64,000 nucleotides of DNA from Sacculina carcini (lineage: Eukaryota; Arthropoda; Thecostraca; Sacculinidae), in contig OU696575.1 of assembly GCA_916048095.2 (NCBI GenBank), positions 8,563,001 to 8,627,000 of the forward strand, written 5' to 3'. Below the pieces are notes generated by a model. It did no database searches. It was not told the DNA's origin and saw nothing but the letters and a program-made list of their open reading frames with translations. This document shows positions 1 to 9,241 of this stretch, in pieces; the stretch's first letter is position 1, and the number at the start of each line of letters is the position of its first letter. Position numbers and translations under genes: made by a program.

Positions 1-10
1 CCGCTGCGCG

Positions 11-3000
11 TTGTTGCCTGGGATCGTGCACTTTCCACGCAGACGTGCCGGGAAACGACAGCGGCAGCCGGCGGTAATGACGGCCCACGACTGCCGTAAG
101 AAGTGCCGTCTTTTATTCGTTACGGATCTCACAGGCCGTAGATATCTGGTGGACAGCGGGTCGGAGGTGTCGTTACTGCCGGCCCCCTCGGGATGTTCAG
201 CCGCATTGAGTCAGCCGGTACTCCGCGCCGCCAATGGTACCTCCATATCTGTCTACAAGGTAAACCACCGTGTGGATGTAGACTTAGGTCTTGGCCGAGT
301 GTACTCGTTTGGTTTTTTGTGGCGGCAGTTCCGACTCCAATCCTCGGTGCTGACTTTTTGCGGGAATTCGGCCTCATGGTCGATATGACAAAACATCGGC
401 TGATCGACAGCGCCACCTTTTTGTCAACCAGCAGTTCACCTCAACACACCGACCGGTATCCAGTCATAGTTCATGTCAGCACCGTCCAGCGACGAGAGCA
501 GGACGGCGAAGGGTTTGCTGATGTTCGTCGGTCGAGCGAGTTTTTGAAACTCACAGTTCCGCCAACAGGGTTTCCTGTGGTATCCGTACCCGGTGTGAAA
601 CACCGCATCATCACTCGCGGCAACCCGGTGTTTGCTAGACCACGACGTCTCATGCCGGCCAAGCCAGCGGCCGCCAAGCGGGAGCTCGATGAGCTAGTGG
701 AACGTGGCATCCTGGTACCATCATCTTCTTCATGGTCGAGCCCAATCCACCTGGTCCAGAAGGATGTTGGCGCTTCGTTCAGAATGGTTGGGTGTTACGA
801 ACGCCTTAACGCCATCACTGTCCCAGACAGATATCCTGTGCCGCACATGCAGACCTTCGCTGATCGTCTCTCAGGTGCCACCATTTTCAGCACAGTCGAT
901 CTGCCAAGAGCATTTGCTCAGGTTCCTGTGCATAAAGACGACCAAGATAAGACAGCCATTACCACTCCCTTCGGGCTGCTTCAGTACACCCGCATGCCCA
1001 TCGGTCTCTGCAACGCGGCACAGACGTTTCAAAGGTTGATGGACACGGTTCTCAGGGGAATGCCGCGGGTGTACTGTTACCTAGACGACATTCTCATCTA
1101 CTCGCCCGATGCTGCAACTCACCGCAGGGACTTGCAGGAGCTTTTTCGCCGTCTGAGCAAAGCTGGGTTGGCTGTCAAACGGGAGAAGTGTGTTCTTGGC
1201 GTCAGCAAGGTCCGCTTCGTTGGCATGGAGGTGTCCGCCCGTGGCATTGCACCTCTTCCCGACAAAGTGGAGGATTTGCTGTCCATGCCGCCGCCACGAG
1301 ATCCAGCGGATTGCAGAAAATACCTGGGCATGGTGAACTTCTTTCATCGGTTCATCCCTAATCTGGCGTCGATTCTGTAGCCACTTCATGACACGGCGAA
1401 CGCGAAGCGCGGGTTTTCCTGGGGTCCGCGCCCAACGGCAGCCTTCGAGAAATCCAAATCTGCGCTGGCCGCCGTATCCCAGCTTGCGTACCCTCGACAC
1501 GACGCCATCACAAAGGTCGTCGCGGACGCATCGGACCACGCCGTCGGCGCGGTCATTTTGCAGCTGCAGGAAGGCAGATGGGTGCCTCTGGCATACCATT
1601 CTCGTGTGTTGGCCGGTGCCCAGCTGAGATGGTGCACAGGAGACAAGGAGCTGTTTGCCATTTTCAGCGTCTTGAAGCGTTTCAGGCATTTGCTTGAAGG
1701 TCGTCCAGAACTGCAGCTGTGGACGGATCACAAGCCGTAGACGCACGCGTTCACGAGCATGTCCGAGCGTTCGGCACGTGTACAGCGTCAACTGGCTTTC
1801 ATCAGTGAATTCTCCACCGACATCAGACACATTAGCGGCCGAGACAACGCGGTGTCTGATTACCTGAGTCGACCACCGGTCTCCGTCACGGAACACCAGG
1901 TCTCACAGCTTGATGTCGTCGCTCAGCAAGGTCTGGACATCAGAAGGATCGCCATCGCGCAGCAAGGTGCCGCGGACGTTTCTGAACTCGCCGCCTCCCC
2001 GTCGCTTTGTGTTGAACGTCGAGAGGTCGAGGGTGTCCCGGGTGGCCTGCTAGTTGACGTGTCTAATGGTGTTGATCGTCCTCTTGTACCTGAGTCGCTC
2101 CAGCACGATATCTTCTGTTCATTTCACAACATGCACCATCCTAGTGCACGAGCAACACGTCGCTTGATTTCCGAGCGCTTTGTTTTCAAACGCATCGGAT
2201 CAAAGGTTTCAACCTGGGCGAAGAACTGTGTCCCTTGTCAGCAGTGCAAGGTCGGTCGTCATCAGCGCTCGGCTCTGCGTCGTCCTGCCACACCGTCCGG
2301 CCGATTTGAGGCCCTGCACGTTGACATCGTCGGTCCGCTTCCTGAAGCAAACGGGTACCATTACCTGTTTACTATCGTCGACAGGTACACACGCTACCCG
2401 GATGCTGTGCCAATGACGGACGCATCGGCTGCTTCGTGCGCACGTGCACTGCTGGAATGGACTTCACGTTTCGGCATGTGCTTGTGCATCACATCAGATC
2501 GCGGACGACAGTTCGTATCTGATCTGTGGTCAGAGTTCTGGTCCATCCTGGGAGTGGCTCACAAAACAACATGCGCGTATTCTCCTCAGCAGAACGGATT
2601 GGTGGAGCGGATACATCGTCAATTGAAGGCGTCTCTCACCGCTGCACTGGAGAGGTCCACAAACTGGCTCATCGCTTTACCTGTTGTGCTGATGGGCATG
2701 CGAGCTTCTTACAAACCAGACATCAACTCGTCTTCAGCAGAGCTTGTCTTGGGATAGAAAATGCGTCTGCCGGGCCAGTTCTTCTCTCAAACGACTCCAG
2801 CGCCGGCTTGTGAGACTGCTCGACAACTGGCAACTGCCATCTCCAAGCTGCGACCGACACCAACATCCTGGCATCGGAGTTCTGACGCCGAACGCCCATT
2901 TGTCTCGCAGCCGCTGAAAACAGCGACACACGTATTTGTCCGCGTCGATGCTGTACGCCCGCCTTTGACACCACCTTACCGTGGTCCATATGCTGTAATC

Positions 3001-3264
3001 AAGCGGGGTGACAAAGCTTTTGTCCTGGACATCAACGGAAGACTAGACACCGTCGCCCTTGACCGGCTGAAACCAGCATTCTCGGAGAACAGTGACGCGC
3101 CCTCTCCTGCTTCGGCATCGGCTCTTCCGAACGGAACACCAGCAGCCACTTCAACGACTCAGACACCTCCCATTCCAGCTGAACCATCTCTCACACAGTG
3201 TCCAGACAGAATTGTGTGGTCACGGCGCGCCCGACTGGTTCGCGTCCCCAGACGCTATCGGTAA
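11..3264 (+). pseudogene. gypsy A pol pseudogene (PR-RT-RH-IN)
   Basis: The aspartic protease motif LVDSGSEVSLLP is at about 145-180 in frame 2. The rest of pol runs in frame 1, so there is a frameshift inside a T6 run near 311-316, just before the ILGADFL end of the protease. RT carries the catalytic YLDDILIY box at about 1078-1100. In-frame stops follow at 1378-1380 (just after RT), 1738-1740 (inside RNase H, after TDHKP) and 2755-2757 (integrase C-terminus). RNase H shows VADASDHAVGAV near 1521. Integrase has an HHCC finger ending CVPCQQC, DDE core residues in HVDIVG, TSDRGRQF and GLVERIH, and a C-terminal chromatin-facing part ending at 3264. The stops look like single-base changes of sense codons (two end in TAG where CAG and a Leu codon are expected). 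These are decay marks, not programmed sites. Confidence 0.92.
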
Positions 3265-3289
3265 TCGGTGCCTTGCACCTGAAGGGGGC

Positions 3290-3489
3290 TGTGGCCGCCG
3301 TCTGTTATTTCTATTTATTTAATAGTTAAATATCATGCAATTGTTATATTGTTTCTGTTTTATTGTTAGACCTTGTGTGCGCCAAATGTGAAGGTGTAAA
3401 GACAACAACACATCGTGCTTCTGTAAATACACCAGTTGTTCGTTGCAGCTCGTGTGTGTTAATTACTCGTTACTGTAGGCGTTCCTACA
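3290..3489 (+). repeat. 3' LTR of gypsy A
   Basis: The segment begins TGTGGCC directly after a purine tract and ends GTTCCTACA, giving the usual TG...CA ends over 200 bp. It follows the pol stop by 25 bp, as expected for a 3' LTR. Its 5' partner is not in the window, so the boundaries rest on termini and context alone. Confidence 0.65.
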
Positions 3490-4632
3490 AGTGTATTTAG
3501 AAAATGGAGAATGGTAAAAACATCGATTGGCACATATTTGAGAAAAAATTAAATTGGTCTAATGATACATCATATTCATGGGCATAGAACATAGTACGCA
3601 AAACGTTCGATCTATTCATACTGTACCATTCACAACTATTATTGTACATTTGGAATTAATGTATACGTTTATCGAAAACATTTATAATGCAAAAATTCTT
3701 ATACGCGGATTCATACGAACTCTAATGAAGAAGTTAGTAAAGGAATTAAATGAAGAGCAAACTATGAATTTATCATTTGATTTTTATATCAGAACGTATT
3801 CGCCAATGTCAGCACAGGATCTATGATTCAAAATGCAAGCAATATATTTGTATCAGTGCACCTTTAAAACGTGCTTCCGCATCAGAGCACCAAGGGAAAC
3901 ACACATAGCTGAGTACAGGTAATGAACGCTATCAACACCTTCAGTCTTTGACTAACCCTCGCTGAGTGTGCACGTGTTTACCGTCGCTCGTTCGCGCCCG
4001 GCTGTCTACGCTTCACTGACGCTCACCGACGACAGATCCTGCTTTCTGCTAACGCTGAGTGTTCCTTGAGTTATATTTCAGTTGTTTTGTTTTATTATTA
4101 TATTTGATTTAGCGTTATTTTGATTTTCCATTACTCGTTTTGTTCATTGATAATATTTGCCTTTTTAAAGGCGGATATTTTCTTCTTGCGAGCTCATTCA
4201 TTTACTTCTAAGGTTGTTTAAGTCAATTAATCTTTCTTTTGTTTCAGGTTATATATTTGAATTCTTATATTTTGTTTCTGAAGGTGATTGAGAATCAGGG
4301 TTCGCAGCCATAGTTGCGTTGCAATCTTGCTGCTGAATTCTCTCATCATATTCTTTTTCGTCACTTTTCAGTCCAGTTTGTATATTATTTAATTTAACTT
4401 TGTCTATAAATATATGTGCTGTTTATGGATATATGTATTATTTTCTGCCTCATGTCTGTTTTGTTGATGTGGCGGGCTGAAAATTGTAGCCCCGCTCCGA
4501 CGGCTAACGGCCGGTTTTCCCGTTTTCCGTCAGCGCCCAGCTCTTTTCTCGCACTCAGGTGCCAACTAATTCTGTGCTGCTCTCATACTCTGTCTTTGTT
4601 GTCGCCATTGGACGTTTTGCTTTGCGATATGT
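3490..4632. other. No recognisable gene; possible 5' flank of the following LINE
   Basis: About 1.1 kb of mixed composition with no ORF that I recognise; an 82-codon ORF at 3578-3826 resembles nothing and is AT-rich. The part from about 3960 is richer in GC and could be the 5' untranslated region of the LINE that resumes at 9145, because gypsy B (4633-9144) looks inserted between the two. That link is inference. Confidence 0.3.
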
Positions 4633-4758
4633 TGTGGCGTACGCGTATGTTCAGTGTATGCACAATGTGTTCAATGTGTTCAATGTAGAGGGCGCCACAG
4701 ATGGTGAGCCATGGCCTTGCGGCAGTCAGGCAGTCAGTCGTGCAATACACACGTTACA
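4633..4758 (+). repeat. 5' LTR of gypsy B
   Basis: The first 110 bp (4633-4742) are identical to 8998-9107. It begins TGTGGCGTACGCG and ends TTACA directly before the primer site. Beyond the identical block, the 3' ends of the two LTRs differ: this one is about 21 bp shorter and lacks the AATAAA-like motif of the 3' copy. Confidence 0.85.
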
Positions 4759-4770
4759 TGGTGTCAGAAG
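4759..4770 (+). promoter_or_regulatory. Primer-binding site, tRNA-Leu-like
   Basis: TGGTGTCAGAAG immediately follows the 5' LTR. It is complementary to the 3' end of metazoan tRNA-Leu genes, which end CTTCTGACACCA. The match stops after 12 bases. This is where minus-strand DNA synthesis would be primed. Confidence 0.75.
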
Positions 4771-4805
4771 CTCTGAACCCGTGACTGTATACTCCTTCTG
4801 GCGCG

Positions 4806-7800
4806 ATGTCGTGTCGCCAGCCCCCTGAATTGGATTTTCATTCTGCTTCGCTGGCCACTACCTGGCGTGTGTGGCATCGTGACTGGCAATATTTCGCTGC
4901 TGCTAAAGAGCTGTCGGACAAACCCGTGTCGGTTCAGGTGGGAACCTTCTTTAATTGCGCCGGTCGTGAGGCTCAAGAAGTGGCCACCCACTTCGCGTGG
5001 ACAGAGGCAGATGGTCTTCCTGCTCTACTTGATTATTTCGAAAAATATTGTTCGCCGCAGCAGAACGTTGTGATGGAGCGGTTCCATTTTTACCAGCGCA
5101 GTCAACAGCCGGGAGAGAGTGTGGCGACATTTGTTGCTTCTCTGCGCGCTCTGTCTGCGTCCTGTGATTTTACTGATCGTGACGGCATGCTCCGTGACCG
5201 TCTCGTTATGGGTATCTTGGACAAGTCTACCCAGCAGACGTTGTTGAAGGTACCAACTCTTTCGTTGGATGTGGCATTACAGACGGCTCTGGCTGAGGAA
5301 ACTGCCCGTCGGGGACAGAGTATTATGGCCAATATGGATTCTCCTGCTGCCGATTTGTGCCGTTTGTCGCCGTCTTCACTGGGTGTGCGTACCGGCGCTC
5401 GTTCGACCCCGACAGCTGAGGTGCGGCCCTGTCGGTTCTGTTCACGTCACCACGAGATGCGCCGCTCTGCCTGTCCGGCGTGGAACCGTTTTTGCCGGGT
5501 GTGTGATCGCCGTCATCATTTTGCCGGCAGTGTGGAGTGTCCTGGGTCCGCCCCTGCACGTACTACTGCGCAGCGGCCGGTGCACGCGCCGTCGTCGACA
5601 GGGCGCCCCGCTGCCGGGGGTCGTGGGGGCTGGGCCCGGTCGTCCGACCGTCGTGTGCTGTCCGTGCAAGCTGACAATGCTGGCGAGGTGCAATTGGATA
5701 CGAGCGCAATTGGGTATGCTGCACTGCAGACTGGTACGCTTGATTCTGCTGATGCGTTCAATGTTGCAGAAGACCGCAATTCTCGCAGCAGCAAAGCATT
5801 TAAAACTTTGTACACGCTTGACGGTAACTGCGTAAAGTTTCTCATAGATTCGGGATCTGAATCTAATGTTTTATCTTTGAGTGATTATGTTCGTGTCACT
5901 GGCGATGTTGAGCGTACATCAGTGCGCCCCTGTCATACTGTTTTACGTATGTATAATGGTGATGTGGTTCCGACAGTAGGTAAAGTTTGTGTGTCTTTTA
6001 AAAATGTGCGCAATTCCCGTCTGCATTCTGTCATGTGTCATCTGGTAGATATGTTAGTGTTTCCGGTGCTGAGCTTGCGTTCGTCTGTTTCGTTAGGACT
6101 CATCACCCTGCTCGATTGTGACCCGCTGGATTATGTTCCCGATCCTTCCTGCACTCCTGCTGCCGCTGACTCTGTTGGCTCCCCACGTTCTTCTCTTTCT
6201 GATCGGGATGCTGTTGTCGCTGAGTTTGCTGATGTTTTTGGGGATAATACAGTTGGTCTAGTTTGCCAGGACTATGAGATCCGTGTCGACTCCAGCGTTC
6301 CACCAGTGGTGGAACCTCCGCGCAGAATACGCATTCACCTTCGTGACAAACTGCATGAAAAACTTGACACTCTGGAACGCCAGGGTGTAATTAAAAGGGT
6401 TGTCGAGCCCACAGAGTGGGTGTCCAATTTAGTGATTGTGTCAAAGCCATCCGGTGATATTCGGTTGTGTTTGGACCCCCGGTCGTTAAATAAAGCAATT
6501 CTTCGGGAGCATTACCCCACACCTACTGTCGATGATGTTTCATATCGTATTTCCGGCTCTCGAGTGTTCTCGCTGTTGGATGCTAAGTCAGCATTTTTGC
6601 AAGTCGGATTGTCGGATGCGTCGTCTCGCCTCTGTTGTTTTCATACTCCGTTCGGTCGGTATCGATGGCTTCGTTTGCCGTATGGCACTTCTTGCGCGCC
6701 AGAGATTTGGCAGCGAATCATGCATGAGATGGTGGATGATTTGCGTGGTGTCGAGGTCATTGCTGACGATTTTTTGGTTTGCGGTAAGGGAAACTCTTAT
6801 CAAGCTGCTTTGGCTGACCACGAAGCCAATCTTCTGGCGTTTCTGAAGCGTGCTCGTTCCCGAAATCTACGGCTAAATGGGAGTAAGTTCCGGTTTCGAG
6901 TGCCAAAAATTATGTGGATGGGTCATTTGTTTGACATTTCCGGTATGCGACCAAGCACGAACAAAGTCGAAGCTGTCACTCAGTACCCCTGTCCTGCAAA
7001 CAAATCTGAACTCAAACGATTTCTCGGCATGGTAGCCTATCTGTCGCGTTACATTCCGAATGTTTCGACCATTTTGTCTCCTCTTCATCAGCTCACGTGT
7101 GAAAAGTATGCTTGGCACTGGAGTACAGCGTGCCAGCAGGCTTTTGACGTTGTTAAGAACAAGTTAGTAACTGCTCCTGTGCTGGCTTATTACAGCCCGT
7201 CCTTGTCTGCAGTTGTTCAATGTGACGCTTCCAGTACTGGACTGGGCGGTGTTCTGCTGCAAAACGGCCAGCCGGTGATTTATTGTTCACGATCGCTAAC
7301 TGCTACGGAGCGTTCTTACTCACAGATTGAGAAGGAGCTGTTAGCAGTTTCGTTTGTAATGAACCGTTTGGATCAATTTGTATATGGCCGCCCGGTGACC
7401 GTTCATACCGACCATAAGCCACTGGTAGCTATCCGCAATAAGTCGTTGTGTGATGTGCCTCTTCGTTTACAGCGGATGTTTCTCGGGCTTCAGCGCTACG
7501 ATTACACACTTGAGTACCGCCAAGGTACTCAGGTGCCGGTGGCCGATGCACTCAGTCGTGTTCATTCCACGCTAACTGCGGCACCACTCGTCAGGTGTGT
7601 TCACGCTGTCGAACTGGAAACTATTCATCTCAGTTCGGGCCTCGCCGCTTCTCCTGAGCGGCTAGCTGTTTTCAAGCAGGCTACTGCTGATGACGTTCAG
7701 CTGCAGCACGTGATTTCCTATATTCGTGATGGTTGGCCAGATAGTCGCTCTAGGTTAGCTTTTGGTGTTAGTGTCTATTGGCCTTTCCGCGATGAGTTGA

Positions 7801-8945
7801 CCACTCAAGACGGATTAGTTTTCAAATCTGGTAGTTTGGTTGTTCCGCCATCCCTCCGCAAAGATGTTCTTTCGCGTTTACACAGATCTCACATTGGAAT
7901 GCTGTCGGTGTTGCGAATTGCTCGCGAAAATATTTTTTGGCCAGGGATGTCGTCGGCAATTAAAGACATGATTTCCCGCTGTCCTATATGTTTGGCGCAT
8001 CGTCCAAGCCAATCGGCAGAACCACTGTTGTCTCACGAGTTGCCGGAACGCCCCTGGCAAAAACTCGCTGCTGATCTGTTCGAATTTGCAGGTCGCCACT
8101 ACTTGGTAGTGGTCGACTATTTTAGCAACTACGTGGAAGTTGATCGTCTTCTTCAGGTGACAACTGCTTCTGTTGTCAATTGCTTGCTGGTTCAGTTTGC
8201 GCGTCATGGAATACCAGAGGTTTTAGTCACCGATAACGGTCCTCAATTTGCCTCTGAGGAGTTTCGCCGATTCACTCGATCTGCGGACGTTGTTCATATC
8301 ACCTCTAGTCCCAGATATCCTCAGTCTAACGGCAAAGCTGAGAACGCGGTTCGTACTGTCAAGACGATATTCAAGAAGGCCGCTTCGGCGAACGAAAATC
8401 CTTTCTGGGCGTTAATGATGTGGAGGAATACTCCTAGCGAAGGCACCCGTTATTCACCGTCTCAGATACTCTTTGGACGTCAATGCCGCACTACTTTACC
8501 TGTGCGTCGGCAGGCGCTCTTGCCCACGCCGGCGGATGGCGTTCAGGAACGTTTGCATCGTCAGCGAGTTCGTCAGCAGATCGTTCATGATGCCAGTCCT
8601 GGTGTTCGTCCTCTACCACCAATAGCGGTTGGTTCAGCTGTAAGAATGCGCCTGCCAGGGTCCAAGTTATGGTCGCCTGGCGTATGCGTCAGAGTTTTGC
8701 CTTTTCGGTCTTATATTGTGGAGCTGAATGGTACTCGGTACCGACGCAACCGGCAACAACTATTGGCTACAGGGGAGACTCCTCCACTGATTGTCACCTC
8801 ACCTCCTCCTACTTCACCCGCTCCGCCACCAGTCCATTCTGTCAACCCTCCTGATGCGGATGCTGCTAGTTCTGTGTCGCCGCCGCTGCGCCGATCCACC
8901 CGCGAGCGGCGTCCTCCAGCGTACCTGGCGGATTATGTTCAGTGA
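4806..8945 (+). CDS. gypsy B gag-pol polyprotein, intact, 1379 aa
   Basis: One ATG-initiated ORF holds every domain. Residues 1-170 are a gag-like helical region. Two zinc-knuckle-like clusters lie at about 208-240 (CRFC...C and CRVC...H...C). The protease motif LIDSGSES is near 345. RT is at about 520-700 with the catalytic VIADDFL near 650, a variant of the common YXDD box. RNase H (QCDASSTGLGG near 805, TDHKP near 870) follows. The integrase HHCC finger is at about 1025-1060, with core residues in ADLFEF, TDNGPQF (about 1142) and KAENAV (about 1177). A basic tail ends RRSTRERRPPAYL. Gag and pol are fused without a frameshift, so no recoding is needed. The ATG at 4806 lies 36 bp after the primer site. 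Overall this resembles the K02A2.6/mag side of gypsy elements; exact lineage not determined. Confidence 0.95.
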   Translation: MSCRQPPELDFHSASLATTWRVWHRDWQYFAAAKELSDKPVSVQVGTFFNCAGREAQEVATHFAWTEADGLPALLDYFEKYCSPQQNVVMERFHFYQRSQQPGESVATFVASLRALSASCDFTDRDGMLRDRLVMGILDKSTQQTLLKVPTLSLDVALQTALAEETARRGQSIMANMDSPAADLCRLSPSSLGVRTGARSTPTAEVRPCRFCSRHHEMRRSACPAWNRFCRVCDRRHHFAGSVECPGSAPARTTAQRPVHAPSSTGRPAAGGRGGWARSSDRRVLSVQADNAGEVQLDTSAIGYAALQTGTLDSADAFNVAEDRNSRSSKAFKTLYTLDGNCVKFLIDSGSESNVLSLSDYVRVTGDVERTSVRPCHTVLRMYNGDVVPTVGKVCVSFKNVRNSRLHSVMCHLVDMLVFPVLSLRSSVSLGLITLLDCDPLDYVPDPSCTPAAADSVGSPRSSLSDRDAVVAEFADVFGDNTVGLVCQDYEIRVDSSVPPVVEPPRRIRIHLRDKLHEKLDTLERQGVIKRVVEPTEWVSNLVIVSKPSGDIRLCLDPRSLNKAILREHYPTPTVDDVSYRISGSRVFSLLDAKSAFLQVGLSDASSRLCCFHTPFGRYRWLRLPYGTSCAPEIWQRIMHEMVDDLRGVEVIADDFLVCGKGNSYQAALADHEANLLAFLKRARSRNLRLNGSKFRFRVPKIMWMGHLFDISGMRPSTNKVEAVTQYPCPANKSELKRFLGMVAYLSRYIPNVSTILSPLHQLTCEKYAWHWSTACQQAFDVVKNKLVTAPVLAYYSPSLSAVVQCDASSTGLGGVLLQNGQPVIYCSRSLTATERSYSQIEKELLAVSFVMNRLDQFVYGRPVTVHTDHKPLVAIRNKSLCDVPLRLQRMFLGLQRYDYTLEYRQGTQVPVADALSRVHSTLTAAPLVRCVHAVELETIHLSSGLAASPERLAVFKQATADDVQLQHVISYIRDGWPDSRSRLAFGVSVYWPFRDELTTQDGLVFKSGSLVVPPSLRKDVLSRLHRSHIGMLSVLRIARENIFWPGMSSAIKDMISRCPICLAHRPSQSAEPLLSHELPERPWQKLAADLFEFAGRHYLVVVDYFSNYVEVDRLLQVTTASVVNCLLVQFARHGIPEVLVTDNGPQFASEEFRRFTRSADVVHITSSPRYPQSNGKAENAVRTVKTIFKKAASANENPFWALMMWRNTPSEGTRYSPSQILFGRQCRTTLPVRRQALLPTPADGVQERLHRQRVRQQIVHDASPGVRPLPPIAVGSAVRMRLPGSKLWSPGVCVRVLPFRSYIVELNGTRYRRNRQQLLATGETPPLIVTSPPPTSPAPPPVHSVNPPDADAASSVSPPLRRSTRERRPPAYLADYVQ

Positions 8946-8985
8946 ATTTTCGTTGTTTTTTTTTCTCGTATATGCTTGTGTTCGT

Positions 8986-8997
8986 GAGGAAGGGAGA
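8986..8997 (+). promoter_or_regulatory. Polypurine tract of gypsy B
   Basis: GAGGAAGGGAGA ends exactly at the TG of the 3' LTR, 40 bp after the polyprotein stop. This is the expected position for plus-strand priming. Confidence 0.8.
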
Positions 8998-9144
8998 TGT
9001 GGCGTACGCGTATGTTCAGTGTATGCACAATGTGTTCAATGTGTTCAATGTAGAGGGCGCCACAGATGGTGAGCCATGGCCTTGCGGCAGTCAGGCAGTC
9101 AGTCGTGTCGTTTAACAATGAGCTCTCAATAAATTGTTCTCACA
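8998..9144 (+). repeat. 3' LTR of gypsy B
   Basis: Identical to the 5' LTR for 110 bp, then diverges into a segment with CAATAAATTG, a likely polyadenylation signal, and ends CTCACA. At 147 bp it is longer than the 5' LTR. LTRs are normally identical at insertion, so the mismatch confined to one end suggests a deletion in the 5' copy or recombination with a relative. Confidence 0.82.
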
Positions 9145-9241
9145 TGTGTTTTCTAGTGTTTTCTTGTTGTGTGTGTATTTGTGTGTATGTTTGCTTTGTA
9201 TTGTGTGTGTTGTATGCTTGTTTTTTGTTGTGATATTTCGT

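Larger units (their letters stand above)
1..3489 (+). mobile_element. Ty3/gypsy element A, decayed, 5' end outside window
   Basis: This is a Ty3/gypsy LTR retrotransposon in + orientation, read in the order protease, reverse transcriptase, RNase H, integrase and 3' LTR. Gag, the primer site and the 5' LTR lie upstream of the window. It is inactive: one frameshift and three in-frame stops break pol. The purine run GAAGGGGGC (3281-3289) abuts the TG of the LTR and is the likely polypurine tract. Class assignment is secure from domain order; the lineage within gypsy is not resolved. Confidence 0.93.
4633..9144 (+). mobile_element. Ty3/gypsy element B, nearly intact
   Basis: A compact LTR retrotransposon: short LTRs, a tRNA-Leu-like primer site, one uninterrupted gag-pol ORF and a polypurine tract. 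Both flanks show ATGT (4629-4632 and 9144-9147), a candidate 4-bp target duplication with one base of ambiguity against the CA end of the LTR. The intact ORF implies a young copy. It sits 5' of the 2A-type LINE that begins right after it, and within the large intron upstream of the NAGLU exon at 12382. Confidence 0.93.

Noticed and set aside
1378-1740. Programmed readthrough at the gypsy A TAG codons
   Set aside because: Several unrelated stops and a frameshift in the same copy indicate decay, unlike the single UGA-CUA in the intact L2-like LINE.
1081-1896. 271-codon minus-strand ORF
   Set aside because: It lies opposite gypsy A RT/RNase H, which has clear homology on the + strand; an antisense shadow.
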